A stretch of DNA of 28,112 nt from an uncultured Bacilli bacterium (GTDB lineage: Bacteria; Bacillota_I; Bacilli_A; RF39; UBA660): NCBI GenBank assembly GCA_934097255.1, contig CAKONT010000001.1:1-28112 (forward strand), read 5' to 3'. Positions 1 to 8,696 of the stretch are shown here, piece by piece. The stretch's first letter is position 1; each line of letters begins with the position of its first letter. Below the pieces are notes generated by a model. It ran no database searches. It was given only the letters and a program-made list of their open reading frames with translations, and was not told the origin of the DNA. A program made the position numbers and the translations under genes.

Positions 1-2
1 AA

Positions 3-137
3 TTGTTAGGTACTAATTTTATTCAGAATGAAAAAAACTCAACTATTATGTATGAAATTGAATATTCTCTTGTTGGTGCAAAATATTATATTTTATATTT
101 TGATAATGATATAGTAGTAAGAACAGAAATAAGTTGA
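3..137 (+). CDS. C-terminal end of an unknown protein (partial, left window edge)
   Basis: An open frame enters from the left edge and reads about 44 residues to a TGA stop, with a mixed hydrophobic/polar composition (for example EYSLVGAKYYILYFDND). The start lies outside the window and I do not recognise the family. It lies beyond the tRNA terminator and the tRNA fragment, so it probably belongs to the chromosome next to the integrated element. The frame is open and protein-like but short, so confidence is moderate. Confidence 0.5.
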   Translation: MLGTNFIQNEKNSTIMYEIEYSLVGAKYYILYFDNDIVVRTEIS

Positions 138-164
138 ATTGAATAACTTAATTAATATATGATA

Positions 165-201
165 ATAAAGAAAGTACTTCAAATTGAAGTACTTTCTTTA
201 T
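165..201 (-). terminator. Terminator of the tRNA-Lys gene, usable in both directions
   Basis: A perfect 18-bp inverted repeat (165-182 and 184-201) centred on base 183 lies directly beyond the CCA end of the tRNA fragment, with A/T-rich sequence on both sides. Its position is what is expected of the original tRNA terminator. This supports the sequence left of the fragment being original chromosome. Confidence 0.75.
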
Positions 202-247
202 TGGTGCGCCATCGGGGGGTCGAACCCCGGACCTTCTGATTAAGAGT
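202..247 (-). tRNA. 3' fragment of tRNA-Lys(CTT), likely attachment site of the element
   Basis: Read on the minus strand, this segment holds the anticodon loop CTCTTAA (anticodon CTT), the 3' anticodon strand TCAG, the variable region, a full T arm (CGGGG-TTCGACC-CCCCG), the 3' acceptor strand and an encoded CCA. The D arm and 5' acceptor strand are missing: homology stops abruptly at 247/248. Tyrosine-recombinase elements that enter the 3' end of a tRNA gene leave such a fragment at one junction and restore an intact copy at the other. Fragment and terminator orientation place the element to the right. The gene is non-functional here, and the intact copy should lie beyond the window. Confidence 0.85.
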
Positions 248-311
248 TGAACAGACTTAACATAAGTTGACGATTACCAAACCATTTCATTTTACTACAT
301 TGTACTACTTA

Positions 312-334
312 AAAGTGTTCATATCAAGCACTTT
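312..334. repeat. Short inverted repeat in the left-end region
   Basis: AAAGTG (312-317) and CACTTT (329-334) are separated by 11 bases, 65 bp inside the presumed junction. It could be a weak hairpin or a protein site. The rest of 248-350 holds nothing else I can support. Confidence 0.3.
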
Positions 335-350
335 ATAAAAATATAAAAAG

Positions 351-400
351 TTTATTAAAGTTTATTAAGGTTTACCAAAGTTTATTAAAAATTATTAAAA
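351..400. repeat. Five 10-bp tandem repeats (consensus TTTATTAAAG)
   Basis: Five consecutive units with exact 10-bp spacing start at 351, 361, 371, 381 and 391; the third carries TTTACC and the last starts ATTATT. The spacing is close to one helical turn, so the units present the same DNA face. They lie between the attachment site and the first ICE genes. Such arrays serve as integrase arm sites or as initiator iterons; which applies here is inference. Confidence 0.7.
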
Positions 401-407
401 AACTATG

Positions 408-453
408 AAAATGGGGAATAAATTTTATAAATTCGGGGAATTTCCCCCATTTT
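408..453. repeat. Nested inverted repeats with alternative pairings
   Basis: AAAATGGGG (408-416) pairs perfectly with CCCCATTTT (445-453). A competing hairpin, GGGGAA (435-440) with TTCCCC (442-447), uses the same downstream C run, so the two foldings exclude each other. This could be an origin structure, an attenuator in the leader of the conjugation operon, or a protein site. No T-run follows, so a simple terminator is unlikely. Confidence 0.5.
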
Positions 454-541
454 AGAATGAAGTTTTATTGTGAATTTCAGAACATAAAATCATTTAATAG
501 TACCAAAATATTGGTGCTATTTTTTAAGGAGTTGAACAAAA

Positions 542-646
542 ATGTTACAATTTATTTTTGGATTTTTTATAGGGGCTAATGTTAGCCTCTTTTTATATGC
601 ACTAATTATTTGTGGTAAAAAAGCAGATGAACATATTGAAAGATAA
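542..646 (+). CDS. DUF3789-type small membrane peptide
   Basis: A 34-residue peptide of one hydrophobic segment (about residues 2-24: FIFGFFIGANVSLFLYALII) and a short charged tail ending HIER. The FxxGxxxGANxxxFLxAL pattern is that of the DUF3789 family of tiny single-pass proteins common in conjugative elements and phages of Bacillota. AAGGAG at 526-531 lies at normal distance from the ATG, and the stop is 11 bases from the next start, so it is probably translated as the first gene of the operon. Function unknown. Confidence 0.75.
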   Translation: MLQFIFGFFIGANVSLFLYALIICGKKADEHIER

Positions 647-657
647 GGAGGTAAAAA

Positions 658-1356
658 GTGAATGAAGAAAATCAAATTAGTTATTATTCAGTCATACCGG
701 CTACGGTTAGGTATGATAACAGATTAAAACCAGCAGAAAAGTTGATATATAGTGAGATTACTTCTTTAACCAATAGAATGGGATATTGTTTTGCTAGTAA
801 TAAATACTTTGCAAATTTATATGGTGTAACGATTCACACTGTATCACAATGGATTTCCCACTTAGAAAAGTTAGAATATGTATATATAGAATTGATTAGA
901 GATACTAACAAAGAAATTAAAGAAAGAAGAATTTATATAAATGATACACCCTATGTACAAAAAAATACATACCCCTATATATTTAAAAGTACATACCCTA
1001 TATACAAAAATGTACAGGATAATAATATAAATTCTAATATAGATGACTTATTTAATTTTATAATAAACAATAGCAATAAAATACCAAAAAAATTTTATGA
1101 TATTTTAGATCGCTTGGAATTTCTATATACAGAAGAGATTTTGAACATTATGCAAAAAGATAAAGTTCAAATGCTAAAGGAAATTATATATATTCTCTAT
1201 GAAATATATAACAGCAGTTTTAATAATTTGTTATCACAAGTAAAAAGAGAATCTTTAATAAACCTATATGTTTTAGCACAAGAACATTCACCTAATGATT
1301 TACTCAATTATTATAAACGAACTATTATCAATAAATATACTAACAATAGCACATAA
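658..1356 (+). CDS. Helix-turn-helix protein, replication-initiator-like N-terminus
   Basis: 232 residues from a GTG start with AAGGAGG at 645-651. Residues about 5-95 (YSVIPATVRYDNRLKPAEKL, then a stretch ending ASNKYFANLYGVTIHTVSQW) match the winged-helix HTH_36 domain at the N-terminus of phage and ICE replisome-organiser or initiator proteins. The C-terminal ~100 residues are helical, with short hydrophobic stretches, and unrecognised. It lies next to the 10-bp repeats and nested inverted repeats, which are plausible binding sites. A role in replication or regulation of the excised element is inference; the DNA-binding domain is well supported. Confidence 0.7.
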   Translation: MNEENQISYYSVIPATVRYDNRLKPAEKLIYSEITSLTNRMGYCFASNKYFANLYGVTIHTVSQWISHLEKLEYVYIELIRDTNKEIKERRIYINDTPYVQKNTYPYIFKSTYPIYKNVQDNNINSNIDDLFNFIINNSNKIPKKFYDILDRLEFLYTEEILNIMQKDKVQMLKEIIYILYEIYNSSFNNLLSQVKRESLINLYVLAQEHSPNDLLNYYKRTIINKYTNNST

Positions 1357-1369
1357 AGGAGTTGATTAG

Positions 1370-1618
1370 ATGCCTACTGATTATATAGATAACTTTGAAA
1401 ATGTTGTATCTTCCATCTTTTTTGTAAGCTTTAAAGTGATAGTAATAATTCTTGCAATATTACTTATATTTTCCTTAATAATGCTTGCAATAGGGTGTTT
1501 GATAAAATCACAAAAGATAAAGTCAAAATTTTTAATAGCAGTACCCAGTTTAATACTAGGTAGTGTATTTTTTTTATCACTTCCCTATATCTTCGTACAT
1601 TTTAAAAATATGACATAA
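1370..1618 (+). CDS. Small two-helix membrane protein of the conjugation operon
   Basis: 82 residues with hydrophobic segments at about 13-45 and 54-76. AAGGAG 8 bases before the ATG and a 13-base gap to the preceding stop indicate an operon. Placed just before the VirB2-like and PrgI-like genes, it is likely a membrane component or accessory protein of the T4SS, but I recognise no family. Confidence 0.55.
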   Translation: MPTDYIDNFENVVSSIFFVSFKVIVIILAILLIFSLIMLAIGCLIKSQKIKSKFLIAVPSLILGSVFFLSLPYIFVHFKNMT

Positions 1619-1681
1619 GAAAAATAGTGCAACTTTTTACGAAAAGCCTTTCAAATTAATCGTAAAAGGAGTTGATAAGTT

Positions 1682-2062
1682 ATGAATTTATCTAAAAGGA
1701 AAAAACAGATAATTCCAAAATTATCTATGGCAGGAACAACTGCTATGTTATTTGCAATGCAAGCAAGTCAAGTTTTTGCCGAATCTATTGGTACAGCTGA
1801 AGTTCAAACAGCAACAGACAATATCAAAAGAGTAATAACAAGTATTGCTATGCCACTTGGTGGAGTTTTAATATTTGCAAGTGTCGTTGTTGCAGCACTT
1901 AAAATGATAGCCAATTCTAATAATCCACAAAAGCGTGCAGAAAGCATAGGTAGTTTAGCATGGATATGTGGTGGTGGCGTCATACTTGGAGCTAGTTTAA
2001 TTATTGCTGGAATTATTGTAAATGTTGCTACAAACAATACAGGTAGTTTACTTGGCGGTTAG
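1682..2062 (+). CDS. VirB2/TrbC-like pilin-type T4SS subunit
   Basis: 126 residues with a typical signal peptide (KRKK, hydrophobic core, probable cleavage after SQVFA near residue 33) and a mature part with two membrane segments (about 52-74 and 90-115) separated by a short basic loop (NSNNPQKRAES). This layout is typical of VirB2/TrbC-like subunits in Gram-positive conjugative elements. It lies 11 bases before the PrgI/VirB3-like gene, the usual order. An AAAAGGAG ribosome site precedes the ATG. Gram-positive homologues may form a membrane channel part rather than an extended pilus. Confidence 0.7.
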   Translation: MNLSKRKKQIIPKLSMAGTTAMLFAMQASQVFAESIGTAEVQTATDNIKRVITSIAMPLGGVLIFASVVVAALKMIANSNNPQKRAESIGSLAWICGGGVILGASLIIAGIIVNVATNNTGSLLGG

Positions 2063-2073
2063 GAGGCGACAAT

Positions 2074-2370
2074 ATGAGAGTGTTTAAAGTACCCTTTGAT
2101 ATGAAAAGGGAAGAAAAAATTTTTGGCGGTTATTTAAGTTTAAGACAAGTAACTTATTTAATGCTTGCAGCATCAAGTTTAACACTATTTGCAATCCCTA
2201 TACCAAAAATATTAACAATAGTTATTATAATTGCAATATCTGCTTTCTTTTTACTATGTAGCTTTTTAAAAATTGGTGAGCAGAATTTCGATAAATTCTT
2301 TTTTTATGCGATTAAATATCTGTTTCGCAAAAAGGACTTCGTTTATAGGAGGTGTGGCACATGGTTTTAA
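2074..2370 (+). CDS. PrgI family protein (VirB3-like)
   Basis: 98 residues. The N-terminal FKVPFDMKREEKIFGGYLSL motif followed by two membrane helices (about 27-45 and 47-66) and a basic tail is the PrgI family pattern, the VirB3-like partner of VirB4 in Gram-positive T4SS. GGAGG precedes the ATG. Its end overlaps the next gene by 10 bases, which suggests coupled translation. Confidence 0.8.
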   Translation: MRVFKVPFDMKREEKIFGGYLSLRQVTYLMLAASSLTLFAIPIPKILTIVIIIAISAFFLLCSFLKIGEQNFDKFFFYAIKYLFRKKDFVYRRCGTWF

Positions 2371-3095
2371 TGATAGTATTTTTAGTGCTTACTATTGCCT
2401 TCATAATTGGAACAGTAATTTATTTAAACTATAAAAAGAAAAATGTAAATTCAAAAATAAAACAAAGTTCTTCTATTGAAAATCAACCAAAAGGTAAAAA
2501 GAAAACTAAAAAACAGTTAGAAGATATACTTGAATTTAAAATAAAAGATAATATGATTTGTCTTGGGAATAGATATTCTTATGTTATAAGACTTGGGAAT
2601 ATTGACTACAATATGCTTTCTAATCAAGAACAAGATTCAATAGAGAGCATCTTAATACAAACAGCATTAGCAATAGATTATCCAGTACAATTCTTTTCTA
2701 CAACAGAATTTATAGATACAAGTAAAATAATAGCATTAATTAAACAAAACAAAACTAATAATTCAAAAATACAAGATTATAAGAGTTATTTAATTGAGTA
2801 TTTAGAGAATTTAATGGAAAACCGTACAATTTCAGTAGTAAAGAATTATGCGATTATTTCTTATGATGGATTGTATGAAAATGCAATTCAAGAATTAGAG
2901 AGAAAATCTAACTCTTTTAAAGGAAATTTGCTTCGTGCAAAAATTGTTTGTGAGACACTTTCAGAAGATGATCTTTACAATTTAATATATAGAGAGCTAA
3001 ATAAAAATGCTGCTCTAAATATAAGTGAATTAAAGAAAGGAGGAGAGAACTTTTATGTTGGTAAAAAACAAAAAAGAAAAGAAAAAAGAAATTGA
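2361..3095 (+). CDS. Membrane-anchored VirB4-associated protein
   Basis: 244 residues from the ATG at 2361, which has TAGGAGG at 2346-2352; an upstream in-frame GTG at 2352 overlaps that site and is less likely. One N-terminal membrane helix (about residues 2-22), a basic low-complexity linker (KGKKKTKKQ), then a soluble domain. The soluble part resembles the N-terminal portion of VirB4/TraC-type proteins, as if the VirB4 N-terminal module were encoded separately. It overlaps the VirB4 start by 41 bases, indicating coupling. The assignment rests on context and weak similarity. Confidence 0.5.
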   Translation: MVLMIVFLVLTIAFIIGTVIYLNYKKKNVNSKIKQSSSIENQPKGKKKTKKQLEDILEFKIKDNMICLGNRYSYVIRLGNIDYNMLSNQEQDSIESILIQTALAIDYPVQFFSTTEFIDTSKIIALIKQNKTNNSKIQDYKSYLIEYLENLMENRTISVVKNYAIISYDGLYENAIQELERKSNSFKGNLLRAKIVCETLSEDDLYNLIYRELNKNAALNISELKKGGENFYVGKKQKRKEKRN

Positions 3096-4886
3096 TATAT
3101 TTAATAACACTCCAACAATGTCTGACTTGTTACTGCCTGAAGAACTGCAAGAGAGAAAAGACTATTTAACACTAGGATACAATAAATATTCTCGTATATT
3201 TGCAATGACTGTGTATCCAGAACAAACTTGGATTAGTTGGTTAGATGACTTATTTAGTATTGGAAATATAAACATTTCTGTAAAAGTCGAACCATCTTCA
3301 AATGGTAATGTTATCAATCAATTAACTAAAAAATTAGTGCAAAGCCAATCAGAGTATGCAACATACTCAAAACAAGGCAATATCTTGCATCTTCCAGTAT
3401 TAGAAAAACAGATTAATGATCTTGAAGATTTAAGAATGCTTATCCAGACAAATCAGGATAAGTTATTTTTTGCTACTATTTTTATTACTTTAAATGCAGA
3501 AAGCCTATATGAATTAAATGAAAAAACAAAAATATTAGAAAGTGAATTAAACAAGAAAACAGCTATGATACGAACTTTAACATTTAGGCAACTGGAAGGA
3601 TTAAAAACGATGCTTCCAATTCGGAGAATTACCAATAGCAAATTATGAAAGAAATATGGTAGCTCGGTGGTATTGCTACACTAATTCCTATATCTAATCC
3701 TAATCTATCTCATGATAGTGGTATTTTTATAGGAAGAAATATGTTCACTAATGCTCCTATATATGTAGATACATTCATTCGGTCCACCAGCATTACCAAA
3801 TCCACATGTATTTATTTGCGGTACAAGTGGTCGGTGGTAAAAGTGTAGCATTAAAAATTTTAACAGCAAGAAATATAGCCACAACAGGTTGCGGGGCATT
3901 TTTCATAGATGTTGAAGGCGAATATACTGGGCTTACTAAAATGCTTGGTGGTAAAGTAATAAAGATTAGACAAGGCGAATCTGCTGGAATAAATCCATTT
4001 GAGTTAGAACCTGATACAAAAGGTTCTAAACAATTTTTAAATATACTTGATAAAGTTGCAGAAATAAGAGGTCTGCTTGGTACAATATGTAGAAATTATC
4101 AAGGTAGAACTCTAAACGGAACAGAAATTACAGAAATTGAGATAATAGTTAATCAATTATATGCAGAAAAACGGAATTACATCAGATGTAAATTCACTTT
4201 TTGAAAAAAAAGGTGGAAAACTTGAAAGTGGCAAGTATGCTGTTGGGAGAATACCGAAGAAAATGCCTACACTTTCAGACTTTCAAAAAAAATTAAAAGA
4301 TCGTGGTAAATGTGAAGAACTTTCAGAGCTTTTAGTTCCGTTTTTAAAAGGTAATTCACTAGGAATTTTTGATTGTGAAAGTAAAATTACTTCAGATGCA
4401 GAGATTGTTACATTCGATATGAGTGATATAAAAGATGACTTTACAAAGTTATATGCTTCTTATGTGATTTTGACTTGGATTTGGCAAAAGTTTGTACTAA
4501 AAAATAAGGAAAAACGAAAGATAATTGTTTGCGATGAAGCTTGGTTATTCTTAAAATTTCAAGAATCCGCCGAGTTTCTAGTAAATGTAGCTCGTAGACG
4601 GGCGCAAGTACAATGTTCCATTGTTCATACGGTAGTCAATTTATTGATGAATTTTTATCGTGTGAAGAACGGTAAAACGATTATAAATATATGTTCTACA
4701 CGATACTTGTTTAAGCAATCGCCTGGATCAGTAGATGAAGTTGTAGACTTTTTTAATTTATCTGAAGGAACAAAGAACTTTTTAACAACAGCTAATCCTG
4801 GCGAATGTGTAATTAGCTTAAATAATAGTGTTACAGCAATAAAATTTATAATTACAGACTTTGAAAAACAATTTGTATTTACTTAA
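3055..4886 (+). CDS. virB4: VirB4 family T4SS ATPase, read through eight CGG +1 shift sites
   Basis: VirB4 ATPases energise T4SS assembly and substrate transfer at the inner face of the membrane. The plain reading frame is broken, but removing one C at 3622, 3665, 3780, 3832, 4172, 4599, 4630 and 4670 gives exactly 607 codons plus stop. Each removed C precedes a glycine codon (residues 190, 204, 242, 259, 372, 514, 524, 537). The restored protein has the P-loop GTSGGGKS (about 256-263), DVEGEY, the Walker B region IIVCDEAWLF, GRKYN (514-518), STRYLFKQSPGSVDEVVDFF and a C-terminus typical of the family. RBS AGGAGAG precedes the ATG. Eight independent random frameshifts in an otherwise conserved gene are unlikely, so I read it as a recoded functional gene; a decaying pseudogene is the alternative. 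Confidence 0.88.
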
Positions 4887-4901
4887 AGGAGGTCGATGAC
4901 A

Positions 4902-6399
4902 ATGAAAAAAATAATTAAAAGTATATTTATTGTAATTATGATTTTTATGTTGGTATCCCCTATTTGTTTTGCTGCTAATAAAGATGATGGGGTTAATTTA
5001 AAAGAACAGGTAAAAAAAGAAGATGGCTCATTATTTGAGAAAATTATTGCTGAATGTATTGGTGGATTAGCACAGACAGTGTTTGACTTTACTACTCGGT
5101 AAGGACTCCAATGTAGGATTTAAAAATTATGATGATTTAATATTTAATGGCAATAGATTAGATGATAGCTTATCTCCATTTACTTCGGATTTGTGGAATA
5201 AAACAATGAAATGGTATGCTATATTTTCGGCTATTTCGGGAAGTCTAATTTTAATTGCAGTATTTATTCTTGGATATAAAATTATAGTGGCTGGTATGAA
5301 TACTGCCAGAAAAAATGAAGCAAAAGAAAGTTTAATGAGGCTCTGTTTTGGTGGCGTAGCAATAGCTCTTGCACCTATATTTATACGACTTATGTTGTTT
5401 CTAAATAATAGTATGGTGTATCTATTACTAAATGCTTCAAATAATGCAAGTTTGGGTGATAAATTGGGAGAAAGTATGATTACATCTATTTCAACAGGAA
5501 ATGCAATCGCAACAGCTCTTGTAATTGCAATGTTCATATATTTATTTGTAAAATTAAATATAAAATTTATTGTTAGGCAATTTACAATTATAATATTTAC
5601 TATTTTTACTCCTGTCGCAGCAGGATTATGGATAATAAATAAAAATGTAACTGCTGCATCAATTTGGGCAGGTCAAATTATAATGAATATATTTATGCAA
5701 TTTATATATTGTTTCTTATTCCTTATATATCTTGCATTTTTGCCATCTGGTGGCGGTTGGGCTGTTTCTTTGATATGGGCTATGATGATTTTGCCTTTGG
5801 CAGATGCTCTTCAAAATTGTTTTCAAAACTTAACTAGTAGAATTGCAGGTGTAGACAATGAACAAATGACAAATCGTGTAGTTGGAATGGGTGCAATGCT
5901 TGGATTCGGTTTAGGCGCTATAAAAGAACAATTTAATACTCCATCATTAAACAATAATAGTAGTAATGGCAACAATAGTGGACTAAAAGGTTTTATTGAT
6001 AGAGCGAAATCAGTTGTTAATCCATCAATGAATTTAAGCCCTGAAAAAGATTACAATGGAAATGTAAATCCTATTAGAACAGTTTTACCAAAAGGAAATA
6101 CAAACACAAATACTAATAATGTAAATAATAATATTTCAATTCCTACATCAAATGGAACTGCAAATATTTCAAAATCTGTAGTTGGAAAAGTGGCCAAAAC
6201 AGGATTTAATGCTGCGAAAGCATATTTAAGTGTTGGTGCTAAAATGGCTGAAGGTGATTTTAGTGGTTATAAAGGTAAAAGCAATCAAATAAATAAAAAA
6301 TCTAATTATCAAAATGTGGAATATATGCAGAATATTCAAAAACTTACTAATGAAAATAATACTAAGAAATTAGGTGATCAAAATGAACCTAAAAAATAA
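4902..6399 (+). CDS. VirB6-like polytopic T4SS membrane protein with one CGG +1 shift site
   Basis: 498 residues once the C at 5097 is skipped (DFTT, then Gly66, then KDSNVGF). Without that, the frame stops at residue 66 after the signal peptide. Signal peptide at about 1-24 (ending ICFA), then five to six membrane segments between about 100 and 330 and a hydrophilic Asn/Gly-rich tail, as in VirB6/TrbL-type channel proteins of Gram-positive ICEs. AAAGGAGG at 4885-4892 favours the ATG at 4902 over the one at 4896. It lies between VirB4 and the cell-wall hydrolase, the usual place, and overlaps the next gene by 17 bases. Confidence 0.8.
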
Positions 6400-7630
6400 A
6401 GCAAAAGAAATTTTAAAAAGTAAAGTAAAAAACAAATTGAAAAAAGCAGTTTTCTCCGTAATTAAACCATTTTTACCATATATCATTATATTTTTTGTGT
6501 TATTGTTTGCATTTTGTACTGTTATAGATGCAATTTTTGTAGATGATGTGCAACAAGATGAATCCTCTATGTCGCAAGAAGAAAAAGCAGTCAGAACATC
6601 ATGTATTAATAAAGCTAGTTTCTTAAATATGTGTCATAACTTTTTAGATGGAAATTCTACTACTAGTTTATTAGATATAGATAGTAGAGAAAATGATAAG
6701 CAAATACAATGGTCTCATTTATATGCAATAATGGCTTTTCACAATATGTCAGATGGTAGTAAATTAGATGAAAATCTACTTGAAAAAGTCGCTAAACATT
6801 TTGAAAGTACTTTTAAATATGAAACATATAAAATTAAAACTGAAACAACAACTACAACAAAAGATGAAAAACGGAAATGAAACTACAAATACAACTACCA
6901 GTGAACAAACCGTATATTTATTAGTAGAAAGTGATACTATAATGGGACATTATAAATATAACTATGAAGAAAAAACTTCCACAGAAGGTAATACAAAAAC
7001 TACTAAAAAAGTTTATATTGGCGAAGAACTTATTGGAGAAAAATACGAAAGATTAAAAAACTATTTAAAAAATAATTTACATATAAGAGATGAAGACATT
7101 GATACAGATGTGCAAGTGGTTATTCAAGCATCTAGTGGTTACTATGAAGGTAAAGAAAATACAACCTGGCTTCAAGGAAATAGCTCATCTAGTACAATAA
7201 TTACTAATGGTAAAGGGTTAGTTCCTAAGGGAATGTTTACTTGGCCTATACCTGGATATACTACAATAACTTCCCCTTTTGGTATGAGAGTTCACCCAAT
7301 AACTCGGTGCTTATAAACTCCATACTGGTACAGATGTTGGGGCTCCTACTGGTGCCAATTTTGTAGCAATGGCAGATGGTAAAGTAATTACTGCAACATA
7401 TTCAAATTCTTATGGAAATATGGTTATGATAGATCATGGAAATGGTATTGTTACACTATATGCTCATGGTTCACAATTACTTGTTACAACTAATCAAACT
7501 GTAAAACAAGGACAGGCAGTTCTAAAAGTACGGAAGTACTGGATATTCAACAGGACCACATGCACATTTTGAAGTTAGAGTTAATGGCAACTTTGCAGAT
7601 GCAATGGATTATTTTGAAGGAGGTAATTAA
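6383..7630 (+). CDS. M23 family peptidoglycan endopeptidase of the T4SS, three CGG +1 shift sites
   Basis: 414 residues after skipping the Cs at 6872, 7305 and 7531 (restored Gly164, Gly308, Gly383). One membrane anchor at about 30-49, then an extracellular linker region (about 50-290) and a C-terminal LytM/M23 zinc peptidase domain. Zinc-site motifs are [16 protein letters not shown] and HAHFEV. The restored segments [19 protein letters not shown] and [19 protein letters not shown] are classic M23 sequences broken exactly at glycine in the plain frame. The enzyme locally opens the cell wall for the conjugation channel. The ATG at 6383 with AGGTGA is preferred to the upstream GTG at 6374. Confidence 0.9.
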
Positions 7631-7633
7631 AAA

Positions 7634-8008
7634 ATGGTATTAATATTTACAGATAATGAGCAATTAGACAGAGACTTAAACAAGAGAATTGAAGATAGTA
7701 GAATTGTATATTATCCAGATTATGTTTTGGAAGAAAAAGATGCAACAACTCTAATTGCCACATTACAACCAAATAAATACAATTTCAAAGACTTTATGTT
7801 TAAAGTTCGAGAAAAAAATATACAAGTTATTTTAATTTTAGAAAATGATAAGGTAAAAGAATTAAAAGAGGCATTAACATTAGGCATTTATGATATTATT
7901 CTTGATCCTTTTTCTTTGGAAGATGTAACTAAAAAAATTACGAATCCAAATATGTTTTCTGAAATTTCAAAATATATAAAAGATATTTTAGAACTAGATA
8001 CAAACTAG
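7634..8008 (+). CDS. Receiver-like (CheY-fold) protein of the conjugation operon
   Basis: 124 residues, RBS GAAGGAGG, starting three bases after the preceding stop. The central part (NIQVILILENDKVKELKEAL, then LGIYDIILDPFSLEDVTKKI) follows a response-regulator receiver pattern of alternating strand and helix, but I see no clear acidic pocket plus conserved lysine set, so phosphorylation is doubtful. Similar small proteins accompany T4SS genes in Clostridia elements. Its terminator overlaps the stop codon, so it ends the first transcription block. Role unknown. Confidence 0.55.
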   Translation: MVLIFTDNEQLDRDLNKRIEDSRIVYYPDYVLEEKDATTLIATLQPNKYNFKDFMFKVREKNIQVILILENDKVKELKEALTLGIYDIILDPFSLEDVTKKITNPNMFSEISKYIKDILELDTN

Positions 8009-8017
8009 TTCTTTTTT
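7990..8017 (+). terminator. Terminator ending the T4SS operon
   Basis: AGAACTAG (7990-7997) and CTAGTTCT (8005-8012) form a perfect 8-bp stem with a 7-base loop, followed by a T-run. The stop codon TAG at 8006-8008 lies within the stem. Confidence 0.75.
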
Positions 8018-8045
8018 ATCGCCAAAAGAAAGGAGGTTTAAAATA

Positions 8046-8621
8046 TTGAGCAAAAATATTAAAAGGGCTATAACAATATCTGTCATAGTAGTTTTAGTTA
8101 TTATTGTTATCATATCTACTTTTTTTATCATAAAACATCTAAATAATAAATCAAAAGTAGATACTGTTGTAGAAATATACTCCGATGAGAATATTCAGGA
8201 CAGATTAAATAATGAAAATACAGACGACTTGCTATTACAAATTGATGGTGAAAGTGTTGTAGGAGTAATCAAAATTGAAAAAATTGGCTTTGAGGGACTT
8301 ATTTATGAAGGTACATCTCTTGATACTCTTGCAAAAGGAGTTGGGCATTTTAAAAACTCTTCATATTACGATGGTAATGTATGTTTAGCAGCGCATAACA
8401 CAAATAATTTTTGGGCCCAATTATATACTTTACATACAGGAGATAAAATTTCTTATACAAGTTTTCTCGGAACAAGAGAATACTATGTAAATAGTGTTAC
8501 TCAAATTGATGAAACTGATTGGTCTAATTTGGAAAATACAGAAGAAAATACATTGACACTTATAACTTGTGTTAAAGGAAAACCATGGCTAAGGCTTTGT
8601 GTTCAAGCATTAGAGATATAA
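8046..8621 (+). CDS. Sortase (class B/D-like transpeptidase)
   Basis: 191 residues from a TTG start with AAAGGAGG nine bases upstream. N-terminal membrane helix at about 8-30, then a sortase beta-barrel. Catalytic residues are the His of CLAAHN, the Cys of LTLITC and the Arg of LRLCVQ near the C-terminus; the LGTREY stretch also fits sortases. It cleaves LPxTG-type signals and attaches surface proteins to the wall. The likely substrate is the adhesin ending in LPRTGK encoded 0.9 kb downstream. The frame is intact with no in-frame CGG; a nearby CGG (8465-8470 region) spans CTC|GGA and causes no shift. Confidence 0.85.
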   Translation: MSKNIKRAITISVIVVLVIIVIISTFFIIKHLNNKSKVDTVVEIYSDENIQDRLNNENTDDLLLQIDGESVVGVIKIEKIGFEGLIYEGTSLDTLAKGVGHFKNSSYYDGNVCLAAHNTNNFWAQLYTLHTGDKISYTSFLGTREYYVNSVTQIDETDWSNLENTEENTLTLITCVKGKPWLRLCVQALEI

Positions 8622-8696
8622 AAAAATTTTTCTTACTTCAACATTGTCAAACCAAAATAAAAGATGTTATCCTAAATATAGAAAGGGTGATGTTAC

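Noticed and set aside
202..247. Functional tRNA gene
   Set aside because: The D arm and the 5' acceptor strand are absent; the sequence after 247 does not match tRNA-Lys.
351..400. CRISPR array
   Set aside because: The 10-bp units are contiguous with no spacers, so they are tandem repeats and not a CRISPR.
3055..4886. VirB4 as a plain pseudogene or as three separate genes
   Set aside because: All eight breaks are the same one-base form at glycine codons, and the corrected length is an exact codon multiple with intact motifs. Random decay would give mixed indels and stops.
5127..5537. 136-residue open frame on the minus strand inside VirB6
   Set aside because: It is antisense to a conserved membrane protein, has no ribosome site and its composition mirrors hydrophobic codons of the real gene.
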